From: Prorocentrum cordatum
Lineage: Eukaryota; Sar; Dinophyceae; Prorocentrales; Prorocentraceae
Assembly: GCA_963575745.1 (NCBI GenBank)
Contig: CAUYUJ010011225.1
Location: forward strand, 846,812 to 910,811
Direction of reading: 5' to 3'
Length of the DNA: 64,000 nt
Below the pieces are notes generated by a model. The model saw only the letters and a list, made by a program, of their open reading frames with translations, did no database searches and was not told the origin of the DNA. Position 1 is the first letter of the stretch. Every line of letters starts with the position of its first letter. A program made the translations under genes and the position numbers. Positions 31,880-42,476 of the stretch are shown one piece after another.

Positions 31880-32697
31880 CATTTTTTCTGCAGCGTGACG
31901 GCCATGGGCGACAAGGCCCGGGGTTTCCTAGAGCCCGCCGCCCCCGCGCACGAGGACATCGGGGTTGCAGAGACTCGCGTCTCCGAGTCGCAGTTGCACA
32001 AGTGGGGCGCTCCAGCCAGAGGTGCTGGTCGTCGGCGTCATTCCGACCCTGCGCGGCCCAGCGGCCGACATCACTCCAGCTTCGCAGCAGGCAAGGCCAA
32101 CGAGCGTGGTGAAAAGGTCCCCTCCCGAAGGCACCTCCAAATGGGGTGGCTTCGAAAGGCGCGGTCTACGGCGGCAGTGCGTGCCCCGGGGTTGTCGGCT
32201 CTCGACGGGTTCATGGCAGCTGTCATCCACTGTTCAGGGCGCCCCGTGGTTCTATGCATCTGCGGCGGTCTCCATTCGGAAGGCCTTCCGGTCCGCAAGT
32301 TAGCCGGGCTCCATCGCATCGGAAGTTTGATTCGGTCTTTGCGTCTGCGGTGGACTTGCTCTTGCGAGCGGAACCTCGAGCCTGCAGAAATCACCAAGTT
32401 GGGTTCCCTGGGCCAGATGTTCGGCCATATCATCACTCCAGAGAAGGATTCCTAGTCCTGCGACGCCAGCAAGCGAGGGGCATGCAGGACTGCGCGATCG
32501 TCGACGACGCCGCTTTCCCCGACATCATCTCACTTCAGCCCGCAATGGGCGCCCCGTGGCAGCCGTGCATCGGCCTCTCCGCGTCCATCCGCGGCAGCGG
32601 GCGCCAGCTTATGACGCGGCGGCTGGTCTGTGCCAGCCGCTTGCCGCAGGTGGCCCGCCCGCGCGCGGCCCTGGCCCCGGGCCCGAAGCGCCCCTGA
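31880..32697 (+). pseudogene. LINE 2 endonuclease remnant
   Basis: AMGDKARGFLEPAAP, then IGVAETRVSESQLHKWG (the position of the catalytic Glu motif), then LAGLHRIGSLIRSLRL and NLEPAEITKLGSLGQM (32372 onwards; the GDWN-like Asp is replaced here by CER before NLEP), then in another frame QDCAIVDDAAFPDIIS and IGLSASIRGSGRQLM. This matches the domain order of exonuclease-endonuclease-phosphatase folds. Missing residues and frameshifts indicate a dead copy. Confidence 0.5.
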
Positions 32698-35600
32698 ACC
32701 AGACTCGAGAAGGGCGCGATGGCCGAGGAGGCCCGAGTCGTCAGGAACGGCGGAATTTCGCAGCTCTTCGGGGAACACTTGCCCGGCGAGCGCGCCTCAG
32801 TCTCCGCGCGCCCCCGACTCGAGCGCGCGCCAGCCTGCGGCTGCTGAATGACGCCGAGGCCGATGAGCGGCCCGAAAAAGGAGGGCCCATGGGCCCACGA
32901 CGCCAACAACTGTCCTCAGCGGAGGAAACGTGGGCCCCCTTCTCATGTTCGGTCCGTCGCAGGGCATCATGCCAGTACGCATTTTCTGAATCGTGTCTTT
33001 CTGGGTTCCTCTTGCCCGGCCAAAGTGCGCGCCTCGCTTGGCGACCGCCCGCGAGTTCGGAAGTCTCGATTTCGAAGGTTGGGCCGTCGCTTCGCATCCA
33101 CTCCGAGTTGTGGGAGCAGCGCCGCGCTCAAAATCAAGGGTTGCACGCGGTGCCGCCCTCCGCTTGTTTCTCTGCCTCCATGGCCTTCGCGCGCCATCTC
33201 CATCGCGCGGGTCAGCTCGTTCTCGGCGCGGCCAGCGGGCCAGTTCGCTGAAGCAGGCCGCTCTCGCGCGCCACCGGATGCGTGCCACTGGAGGCCCGCG
33301 CAGGGCGGGCGGCTGCAGCTTCGCCTAGGAGTCGTCGAGGCACAGCGGTCGTCATCGTGAGACGCCCTTCAGGGGCAGAGCAACTATATGATTGAAGCGG
33401 GTTTCGTCCGTTTTGCGACAGTCGGCGGGGTGGCCCGCCAACGCCTGGCCTGCGACGGGCCCAACACCCCGCGCGCCTTGCTGCGCGACGGCGCAGAGGC
33501 GCCGCTGAATTGGCAGGTCAGTCTCTTCCTCAATGTCGAGGGTTGCGCGGCCCAAGTCTCGGCGAGTTCCCAGGCGCTCGCCGCGCGCGCAGCGCCGCGG
33601 GCCCGCCGCCGCGCACGACGCGAATCTCCTCGTGAATTTAAAGTTTGGTTTGCCGATCTTTTCCCAGGCGCCGTCTACTGGTCTCTTGGGGGGGGGCCCT
33701 TCCTGCGCGGGGGGCCATCGCGGGCCAGGTCGCGTTTCCGCGCCCGAAGGACGTCCTCGACGCGAAAGGCCGTCAGCGGGGCAGCATCCGGAAGCTTGGC
33801 CCTGGCGACGTGGCGAGGCTGCGAGCGCCAGCAGAGGGCGCGCCTTCAGCGCTGCCAATCCCACTGCGGGGCCCGAGGCGCGCGCCGCGGCGCGCGTGAA
33901 AGGGCGGGCCGCCCCGCCCCGATTGATGTCGAGCGGATGCTGAAAGCTGGCGTCGATGGGCCGGCAGCGCGACGAATTGGTTCGAGGCCGCGCTCGCGCG
34001 GCCCCAGCAAACTCAGATGATTGCGGCCCCCCCCCCATGGCGGCGGACGGCGACAGGGCCATCGGCCCGGCCTCGTTGTCGGGGCGCCTGTCGCGCGCGG
34101 TTTGAGAGCGGCGCGTTCGCGAGCAGGCTGCCGTTGGGGAGGGAGGCTGGGGGCGCTGCGGGGCTCCGCGCCGCCCCCATTCAGTTTGGCGGTTGTTGTT
34201 TTTTCTTGGTAGTTTTTTTCTCCTGGGCGCGCCTCTCGGCTCGACGCAGCTCGCGGCGCGCTCGACGCTCGCGGCTTCTATGGCGCGACCCAGACAGACT
34301 TCGTGTTCTCAGCGGCGCTACGATTGGGGCATCCCCCCAGTTGTTCTTGTCGCGGGGCTGCCTCAACGCGCGGCGCCTCGCGCCCTGGGCCAGCGCGGGG
34401 CAGCGCGGGCTCCATTCCAAGTTGGCAGACCCATCGTGCTCGGTTTGAGAAGCGGCATTAGTTTCGCGAGATGCATGACACACTTCGTACCCGCGAAGAT
34501 TTCGTCTGACCATGTTGGGATCAGACACGGGATTCGGTTGCGCGACATCTCGCCTAGCACGGTTGCCCCACGTCTTGTGCCTTCCGCGCCAGAGTCGCCG
34601 CCTGCTCGGCCGATGCATGTGACGAGCTGGCCAAGTGGTGTTTTGGCGCTTCCCCCAATTCGGTTATCGGTTGCTCAGTCCTTGGATGCGCGAAGTAGAT
34701 ATTCTGTCGACTTCGCGTTAAGGGGGTTCAAGTGGGCATTGGCCAAGGAGGCAGCGCCCGGCGCGCGCGCCGGACACGACTGACGTTGGTCGTCAAGCAC
34801 GCGGAATTCCACGGCCAGATGTTTCGTTTGGTTCGTGTCTCGGAGGCCTACAGCATCACTTGCAAGCTTCGGCGCGCCAGCGCTGCTGCTGGCAACTATG
34901 GCCATCGCGTCCACGGCGCCCTCGGCAGCCAGCTGGAGTGCCCGCGACGCCGTTTGCCGCGGCGGCGGGCAATGGTAGCCGCGGTTTGTGCAAGACTTCT
35001 TTCCAAACCATCGAGAAGCCTGGTCGTGGCCCAGGCGTGCACAATCCGCGCGGGCGCGTTGAATTTGAGGTTCGACAGTGCTTCAGCAGCTCACCCATCC
35101 GCGTTGGAGCGCGCCGCGCTTGGAGCTCAGCGGCCCAACCTTTTCCGCGCCAGAGGCTCGGCTGGCGCGCCACGTTCGCGGCCCCAGGCCGGCGGCCATC
35201 ATCTACTTCCTCGAACGGAAATGGGGCCCGATCTTTCCTGCGCCGTGGATCATGCCCCACGGTGCCGAGCGGCAGGTTCCTGAATAAAGATATACTGAAC
35301 TCGATGGAATTCGTCATGATCCGTAGACGTCGACTGGGTTTCCGAGCTGCCGGTGTGGCGACGTGCGGATTTGATTTCTGTGGTGGTGGCCTGGGGCCGG
35401 GGGTCGACATGGCGCCCGTGCGATTGCTTTTGCGTACTACGTCATCTTGGGCCGTCTCAGAGGGGGAAGCGGCCATCAGAGTTGTTGGCCATTGTTGCCT
35501 CTGGCGGGGGGGCCCCCGACAGGGGGGATCTGGGGCCGCCGCCAAACCGCCACTGGGCCCCGCGAGCCCCAGATGCAAGCGCTGCCTTGAGACAGCCTAC

Positions 35601-35830
35601 CGCTGCACGTTGGGCTGTGAGTTGAATCGTGGGGATGCGACGCACAATCAGTTTCAGTTTCTTCGCATCCGGCGACAATGCCAACGCGAGGCCGACGAGG
35701 CTATTTCGTCGAGGGGCCTCATAGCATCAGATCGCACTCAGGCCCCAGCCCCCGCCGACCTCGAGACCTGGCGGGAGAACGTGTCCACCGACGGCATACT
35801 CTTGGGACGCATTGGCCTTTGATCTGGGGC
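32698..35830 (+). other. GC-rich stretch after LINE 2, unresolved
   Basis: Long overlapping frames occur on both strands because of high GC, but I could not find reverse transcriptase motifs (no recognisable A, B or C) nor a gene. It may be the decayed linker and polymerase of LINE 2. Segments such as VWFADLFPGAVYWSL (33640) and LRRASAAAGNYGHRVHG (34866) look protein-like in isolation. Confidence 0.3.
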
Positions 35831-36013
35831 TTGGCCTGTCTTGGTCTTCGGCGGTTTCAGTTGAAGCGAGGATTCCTCTGTCCCGAGATCTCGTCGCGTC
35901 GGAGCTTGTGTCGCGCAGTTTTGTGGTGAACCTATCATGCACATCATCCGCACAGTCAGTGGCCGCCAGGTCCTTAACACCCCGCCCCTCGCGGCGAGTT
36001 GTTCGTGTTTTTT

Positions 36014-36126
36014 CCCAACCATCCTGTGGTGTTGGGCCCTCGTTTCGACGAGACATCCCCGCGTCCTTCTCCTCTCCTCCCCTTCCCCCTTCCCTCCTCC
36101 ATCATCATCATAATCATCGTCGTATT
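36014..36126 (+). repeat. Two-hairpin structured repeat with CAT tail, copy 1
   Basis: Starts with a 23-nt segment identical to 58811-58833 that folds on CCCAAC/GTTGGG, then a 5-bp hairpin CTCGT-TTCG-ACGAG. In the other copy the second stem is CTCTT-TTAG-AAGAG, so one base pair changes G-C to T-A with pairing kept. Both copies pass through CT-rich sequence into CATCATCAT. This looks like the 3-prime end of a structured, possibly SINE-like, repeat. Confidence 0.55.
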
Positions 36127-38370
36127 CGTCACACCCCTCACACGTCTCGTGGCCCCATAGGGAGCTTCACCAAATCCCAGTGGCGAAGTCGGCATCGCGG
36201 CGCCGCCCCATTTTGGCACACCCCTCACATGTTTTGCGGCACCATAAGGAGTTCCACCGGCGGTCCCACTGGCGCAGTCCGCATGGCGCCGCCGCCCTAT
36301 TTTGGCACACCGCTCACACGGTTCGTGGCCCCATAGGGAGCTCCTCCTAAGGTCCCAGTGGCGCAGTCCGCATGGCGGTGACGCCCCATGTTGGAGCACC
36401 CGTCGCAAGTTTTGTGGTTCCATCGGGAGTTCCACCTCTTGTCACAGCAGCGCAGTCCGCAAGGCGGCGCCGCTCCATTTCGGAACACCCCTCACACGCT
36501 GCTTCGTGGCACCATAGGGAACTCCACCTAAGGTCCCAGTGGCGCATTCCGCATGGCGGCGCCGTCCCCTTCTTTGGGCACACCTCTGAGATGTGTCATG
36601 GTCCCATAGGGAGCTCCGCCTAAGGTCCTGGTGGCGCAGTCCGCAAGGCGGCGCCGCCCCATCTTGGCACACCCCTCACACATATTCCGTGACCCCACAC
36701 GGAGCTTCACCTCAGGCCTCAGTGGCGCAGTCCGCATGGCGGCGCCGCCCGATTTTTGCACACCGCTCGCACGTTTTGTGGCCCCATCGGGTGCACCATT
36801 TAAGGTCCCAGTGGCGCAGTCCGAATGGCGGCGCCGCCCTATTTTGGCACACCACTCACAATGTTCGTGGCCCCTCAGGGAGTTCGAACTAAGGTCGCAC
36901 ACCCCTCACACGCTCCGTGGCCCCATAGGGAGTTGCACTTAAAGCCCCAGTGGCGCAGTTCGCATGGCGGCGCCGCTCTATTTTGGCACACCCGTCAGAC
37001 GTTTCATGGCCCCATAGGGAGCTCCACCTCAGGTCCCAGTGGCGCGTCCCTTTTTCGGCACACCCTTCACACGTTTCGTGGCCCCGTAGGGAGTTCCACC
37101 TCGGGTCCCAGTGGCGCAGTCCGCAAGGCGGCGCCGCCCCAGTTTGGCACACCCCTCGCACGTTTCGTGGCCCCATAGGGAGCGCTGCCTCGGGTCCCAG
37201 TGGCGCAGTCCGCATGGCGGCGCCGCCCGATTTTTGCACACCGCTCACACGTGTTGTGGCCCCATAGGGTGCACCATTTAAGGTCCCAGTGGCGCAGTCC
37301 GAATGGCGGCGCCGCCCTATTTTGGCACACCACTCACAATGTTCGTGGCCCCTCAGGGAGTTCGAACTAAGGTCGCACACCCCTCACACGCTCCGTGGCC
37401 CCATAGGGAGTTGCACTTAAAGCCCCAGTGGCGCAGTTCGCATGGCGGCGCCGCTCTATTTTGGCACACCCGTCAGACGTTTCATGGCCCCATAGGGAGC
37501 TCCACCTCAGGTCCCAGTGGCGCGTCCCTTTTTCGGCACACCCTTCACACGTTTCGTGGTCCCGTAGGGAGTTCCACCTCGGGTCCCAGTGGCGCAGTCC
37601 GCAAGGCGGCGCCGCCCCAGTTTGGCACACCCCTCACACGTTTCGTGGCCCCATAGGGAGCTCTGCCTCGGGTCCCAGTGGCGCAGTCCGCATGGCGGCG
37701 CCGCCCGATATTTGCACACCGCTCACACGCTTCGTGGCCCCATAGGGAGCTCCACCTAAGGTCCTGGTGGCGCAAGTCGCATGGCGGCGCTGTACCCTTA
37801 TTTGGGCATACCTCTCACATGTTTCGTGGCCCCATAGGGAGCTCCGCCTAAGGTCTTGGTGGCGCAAGTCGCATGGCGGCGCCGCCCGATTTTTGCACAC
37901 CGCTCACACGTTGTGTGGCCCCATAGGGTGCTCCACCCGAGGTCCCAGTGGCGCAGTCCGCATGACGGCGCCGCCCTATTTTGGCACACCGCTCACACGG
38001 TCCGTGGCCCCACAGGGGGTTCCACCCAAGGTCCCAGCGGCGCCGTCCGCATGGCGGCGCCGCCCCATTTGGGCACACCCCTCAGACGTTGTGTGGCCCC
38101 ATAAGGAGCTCCACCGAAAGTCCCAGCGTCGCCGTCCGCATGGCGGCGCCGCCCTACTTTGGCACACCGCCCACACGTTTCGTGGCCCCACAGGGAGCTC
38201 CACCTAAGGTGCCAGTGTCGCCGTCCGCATGGCGCCGCCGCCCTATTTTGGAACACCCCCCACACGCTTCGTGGCCCCAGTGGCAGTGTTCGCATGGCGC
38301 CACTGCGCCCATTTCGGCACACCCCTCACACGCGTCGTGGCCTTGTAGGGAGCTCCCCCGAATGCGTTGC
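36127..38370 (-). repeat. 90-bp satellite, long array
   Basis: Roughly 25 units of about 88-92 bp: CACACGTTTCGTGGCCCCATAG (two words), GGAGCTCCACCTAAGGTC, CCAGTGGCGCAGTCCGCATG, GCGGCGCCGCC, ATTTTGGCACACC. Most units have the palindrome GGCGGCGCCGCC. A 478-bp block is duplicated at high identity (36841 and 37319 start equivalently). The 40.1-kb array is the same family in reverse. Frames on both strands are broken by stops. Confidence 0.95.
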
Positions 38371-39211
38371 GCACAACGATGGTACTCACAACTACATATG
38401 GTTGGATCCTTCGCCAGGCTATGTGTTTGCGCCATTCGTTTGGCGTACGATTTCGTCATGTTCGTCGCCGACAACGAAGGAATGTACGACGGGTGGTACA
38501 ATCGTCGGGACATGTCGCCCTCAGCGAGAACGGTGACCTGTGGACCGAGGTTAATGTGATCATGCAGCCCCGTGGGAGAGGACATTTCGTTGTGTTGTTC
38601 ACTAGAAGTACTTTTGGATGCCAAGGACGTTGTCAAGGATCAAGGGGTGTCGTGGTTGGTTCGTAGCAATCTCGTTGCTGACGCGTTGGCTTGGGGGGGT
38701 CTTCACAACGCAGGTTTCCGCTCAGCATCCGCACCCCAAACTTGGCTTTGGAGCTGTAGATGTTCTGGATCCGTATGTGCATTTTGAAGTCAACGATCGC
38801 TGCATTTGCCGCTGAGGGAAAATCATGGCAGTGAAGGTGAGGCTTCTAGTGGTAGAGGTGGTAGGCACTGACGGGGGGGTCGAAGGGCCCTTGTGGGCCT
38901 CGCTGTGGGCACGAGTCGTGGTGAAGGAACTGACCTCCATCGTGTGCTTCCTGTTTCGGTTCCAGCCATGCTCTCGACGACTCGGGGGGTCGGTGCCGCC
39001 GATTGCGGGGCTCGGTTTCGCTTTCTCTGGCCAGTGCCTGGATGAATTCAGAATCTTTCATATTCGTTTCTATTGACGGCTCCCGTACGGGATGTCCCGA
39101 GGGGACGAGGATACAAATTTCTTCGGGGTGGAATCACCCTTCCCACAAAATGCGTCTCCACCAGGACCTAGCAATTTGGTTCTGCGCATTTTGTGGGATG
39201 TGTGGGGATAG
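38371..39211 (+). other. Possible degenerate gene fragments
   Basis: Plus-strand pieces in different frames look protein-like: FVMFVADNEGMYDGWYNRRD (about 38452-38511) and KLGFGAVDVLDPYVHFEV (about 38743). The second resembles the start of a C2-type DPYV motif, but this is too short to rely on. A perfect 14-bp inverted repeat with a 30-nt loop lies at 39141-39198. No single frame connects the pieces. Confidence 0.25.
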
Positions 39212-39367
39212 GAAGTTGTGAGGTCTCGGCCATGGAGTGACCCAATGTGGTGGGTGACCCCCGCTCGTGCTGAGTACCTGGAGCGCATCGGGTGGGGGGT
39301 TTTCCCCGAAGCTTACAGCAAAACCGAGCTCGATCGTAAGGCCGTGGCCGACAAGGGGCCTTCCTGA
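39212..39367 (+). pseudogene. 51-codon protein-like fragment of unknown family
   Basis: An open frame ending in TGA reads RPWSDPMWWVTPARAEYL, then ERIGWGVFPEAYSKTELD, then RKAVADKGPS. The Trp content and G/C-ending codons argue for former coding sequence. A stop lies just upstream, so it could be a last exon or the tail of a decayed gene. Its first ATG is at 39245. No family recognised. Confidence 0.35.
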
Positions 39368-39522
39368 GGCTATTTGGATTGTGTCCTGGGACCCCTAACC
39401 CCTGACTCCCCCTCTTCGTCCTCCCATCACACTGTCATGTCGTCCACTCCACTCCACTCCTCGTCCTCCTCGTTCCGCTTGCTCGTCGTCGTCGTCGTCG
39501 TCGTCGCCCGTGGCCGGCGGAG

Positions 39523-39569
39523 GAGATCAACGTGGAGCGGCAGCGCCGCAGGGAGATGGCGATGCGCGA
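39523..39569 (+). CDS. Gene A candidate exon (EINVERQRRREMAMRE)
   Basis: Follows GGCGGAG|G. Phase 0 reads EINVERQRRREMAMR, with nearly every codon ending in G or C. GCAAGT at 39570 would be a GC-type donor; otherwise the helix continues as QVAEQAR up to CAG|GCCAGG, which would end in phase 0 and suit the next phase-0 candidates better. A truncated copy is at 30441. Charged coiled-coil-like peptide, no family. Confidence 0.4.
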
Positions 39570-39591
39570 GCAAGTCGCCGAGCAGGCCAGG

Positions 39592-40084
39592 CCGGGAGGG
39601 CTCCTCCCGCGAGGGTGCCTCTTTTCAAGCGGCCGGCGGCCTCGCCGTAGGCCGTCTGTCGGTACGCTTGGGATCGGGCAGGGATGAATCGGTCGGGCGT
39701 GGCGTAGCGGGGGTGGCGTCGGGGGGGGGCGACCGGTGCACCTTTTGTGCCCCGAAGGGCTCCCTTGGGGCCCAAGAGGGCCACGAAAGGTGCGCGTTTC
39801 CCGATCCCCCCCTTTTTTTGCATCGTCACCCCATGGAGCAGCACCCGGATCGGAGATCTCTGGAATTCGACGCTTCTTGGGGGATGTATCGGGCCTCGCG
39901 GCCTTCTCAGAGCGTTCCAGAATGCTCTGAAACGTTTAACCTTGACTTGGCCCCGCCCGACCCTCCCCCTCCCCTGCATCCTCTGACCCTTGTTCCTGAT
40001 TCTGGCACGCCCGAAGACATGGGTACGGAGAACACGGATACACCCCTCAACACCAAGTGTTGTCTAAATCGGTCGCCGAAATAG
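39592..40084. repeat. GAGCGTTC repeat copy 2 and mixed sequence
   Basis: 39850-39960 is the plus-strand partner of 4155-4270 (ATGTATCGGGC, then CAGAGCGTTCCAGAATGCTC). The rest holds nothing recognised. Confidence 0.45.
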
Positions 40085-40580
40085 GTTTGGTGGCGCCGTT
40101 GGAACCCTGCCACTGGGGCCTTCGGTGGAGCTCCCTACGGGGCCACGAAACGTGTGAGGGGTGTGCCGACATGGGTGCGGTGGCGCCATGCGAACCCTGC
40201 CGATGGGGCCTTCGGTGGGGCTCCCTATGGGGCCACGAAGCGTGTGAAGGGTGTGCCGAAATGGGTGCGGTGGCACCATGCGAACCCTGCCAATGGGGCC
40301 TTCGGTGGAGCTCCTTATGGAGCCACGAAACGTGTGAGGGGTGTGCCGACATGGGTGCGGTGGCGCCATGCGAACCCTGCCGATGGGGCCTTCGGTGGGG
40401 CTCCCTATGGGGCCACGAAGCGTGTGAAGGGTGTGCCGAAATGGGTGCGGTGGCACCATGCGAACCCTGCCAATGGGGCCTTCGGTGGAGCTCCCTATGG
40501 GGCCACGAAACGTGTGAGGGGTGTGCCGAAATGGGTGCGGTGGCGCCATGCGAACCCTGCCACTGGGGCCTTCTAAGGAA
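40085..40580 (+). repeat. 90-bp satellite, short array in reverse orientation
   Basis: Five to six exact 90-bp units (TTCGG starts at 40121, 40211, 40301, 40391, 40481) with a 180-bp higher-order period. They are the reverse complement of the 36.1-38.4 kb units. Because 90 is divisible by three, frames stay open: one plus frame reads CEPCRWGLRWGSLWGHEACE with paired CxxC motifs and continues to 41385. I treat it as satellite, since the other array of the family is not open. Confidence 0.9.
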
Positions 40581-41192
40581 TTTGCAGGTTGGCTGGCTGC
40601 CAGGCGGCGCCAGCCGCTGGGCGACAGCATCTAATCTACGCGCTCCCAGGCCGAAAATGGTGCATTGGAGCTGTTGGCGTTTGGATGTGCGCCGCACGCT
40701 CGGGTGCGCATCTCACGACGAAGCGCTCTGCGAACGCTTGGAGGGCGTGCAGGTGAAGACGGCGCTCGGCTGGTACGCTCCCCCCCCCTCCCTCTCCCCT
40801 CCCTCCCTCTCGGTTCTCCTCTTCACTCGAAGTGCGGAGTTCGCCCTCAATGCGATAATTGGCGTTGGCTTTGGTGCACGCGGAGGTGGCCGGTGGAGGG
40901 CCTCCCGGTCTCGCCGATCGCTCCCGGTCCAGGGAGTCGCCAGCGAGCCCGCTTTGTCCTCTTTGGCGGGCCGCCTGCGATCGTTGCAGGGCCATTCTTT
41001 CACTCAGACTACCTTTAGCCTGCTGTGCCCCTCTCGGCTGAGAGCGGTCGCACTGCGGTCTCAGCGCTCCCTGTCTTCCTCCTCCACCCCATTGCGGCTG
41101 CTTCTTTGTGCCGGACGGGGGTCGTCGGGCACGCAGCCTGATACTTGCTTGTGTGTGTGTGTTTTCCTCTTCTTCCTCCTTGTCCTCCGCAG
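40581..41192. other. No gene seen
   Basis: The satellite-derived plus frame remains open here but has no recognisable domain. A pyrimidine-rich stretch (41150-41190) precedes the next candidate. Confidence 0.4.
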
Positions 41193-41224
41193 CTGTGGAT
41201 TGCACTGCGATTCGCGAGTCCCAG
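41193..41224 (+). CDS. Gene A candidate micro-exon (weak)
   Basis: A strong pyrimidine tract and CCGCAG precede it, and CAG|GTGCGT follows. The 32 nt could give VDCTAIRESQ after a 2-nt start, ending in phase 0 as the 43.9-kb candidate requires. Splice signals are better than the coding evidence; the frame also reads on through the donor. Confidence 0.22.
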
Positions 41225-42247
41225 GTGCGTGCAACGGCTCGCCTACGGCAGATTGGCCTAAGCGCTGCTCCTGGTATCTTGGAGTTCTCCTCTGCTTCCT
41301 CCTCTTCCTCCTCCTTGTCCTCGCTTCCCTCCCTTCTCCTCCTCTCGCCGGTGCTTTTTTACTGCTTGGATGTTGTTGTAAATAAGCAGCTGGTCAGCTT
41401 TTGCCGCGTTTCGCCACGGAGTGCTCGGGTGACTCGAGTGATGTTACGGTCGTCCCCTCCCTCTTGCCCCTTCCGTCTTCTCCCAAACTATCGCGATGAG
41501 GAAAAGACGCACAAACCCAACAACAGCAAACATGAACAGTGCTTCCTTGCACCAAGGGCGCCAAGTACTGTGCATACTTTTGCTGTTCTTCTTTTGTTTT
41601 GCAGGCTCAGAGAGAAGTGTTGCGAGGGAGGCCGCGGCGACCACCAGGGCTTGCAAAACCAGAAAACAGCACATACACAGTGTTTCGTGGCTTCACAAGC
41701 CCAGAATGTGCATCGCTACAAAGAGGAGGAGGAGCAGGAGGAGGAGGAGGAGAGGAGGAGGAGGAGGAGAGGAGGAGGAGGAGGAAGAGATAGGACAACG
41801 AGGAAGACGCAGAGAAACAGAGAGAGGTATGATCACAGGGGGGGGGGCGACTATTTGAATAGCTGGCCCCACTAGCGGCCACTGTCGACTGGCGGTTGTG
41901 TCGGCTGGGTAACCCACCCCTACGGGGTCAGCTGCCATTCAGTTCTGCGTTCTGCGGTTAGAACGGAAAAAACAGCGAGTGTTGCTCAAATTGGACAGCG
42001 CCTGTTGTTTGGCAGGATTTTTCTCCTCCTGGTCAAAATGGGCAGGAGTTACTGTCGGTCTTCGTCACCATTATTTCCGTACCAGTTTCGATATATCCGA
42101 ATTTTGCGGGGCCCAGACATGCAACATACAGCACCCTGAATCGGTGTTGTCAAGATGCCTGCGTGAGGCCCCACAGCATGGATACAGGGGAGTCAGGGTG
42201 GTGTTAAGTTCGAAGTCAGAGTTGGCATCGCTCGGGCATGTGCGTTT
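41225..42247. other. GGA microsatellite; no gene seen
   Basis: 41716-41800 is GGA-rich. TCCTCC tracts lie at 41285-41345. No other feature. Confidence 0.4.
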
Positions 42248-42350
42248 TCCTGGGCGAGGGCAGTCGAGGAGCATCTCGGGTCATCTTGCAAAACGTTAGC
42301 GCGCGAAGGCGACACATGCGCGGGAACTGGACGTCCCAGCGATGGCGAAT
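42248..42350 (+). repeat. GGACGTCCCAGCGATGGC repeat, copy 2
   Basis: Relative of 4318-4415 and 60205-60290: GGGCGAGGGCAGTCGAGGAG, then CATCTCGGGTCATC, then ACTGGACGTCCCAGCGATGG. Closest to the 60.2-kb copy. Confidence 0.6.
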
Positions 42351-42375
42351 AGGTTTGGTTTGGTCTCAAAACGCG

Positions 42376-42376
<1 letters not shown>

Positions 42377-42433
<57 letters not shown>

Positions 42434-42476
42434 CATCATCATCCTCATCATCATCCTCATCATCATCTTCCTTCTC
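42377..42476 (+). repeat. (CAT)n microsatellite
   Basis: About 100 bp of CAT with CCT interruptions. Poly-Ser frames are artefacts. Confidence 0.95.

Larger units (their letters stand above)
31010..32700 (+). mobile_element. LINE 2: ORF1-like and endonuclease part
   Basis: The first part encodes a coiled coil in shifting frames; the second resembles an AP-type endonuclease. Order and style match a second dinoflagellate LINE family, different from LINE 1 and in the opposite orientation. Indels every 100-300 bp make it nonfunctional. The region to its right may hold the rest of the element. Confidence 0.6.

Noticed and set aside
32698-35830. Several 150-320 codon frames as genes
   Set aside because: They overlap on both strands, change frame often and show no recognised domain; high GC alone removes stop codons.
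36127-40580. CRISPR-like array
   Set aside because: Units are contiguous satellite copies with no unique spacers, in a eukaryotic context.
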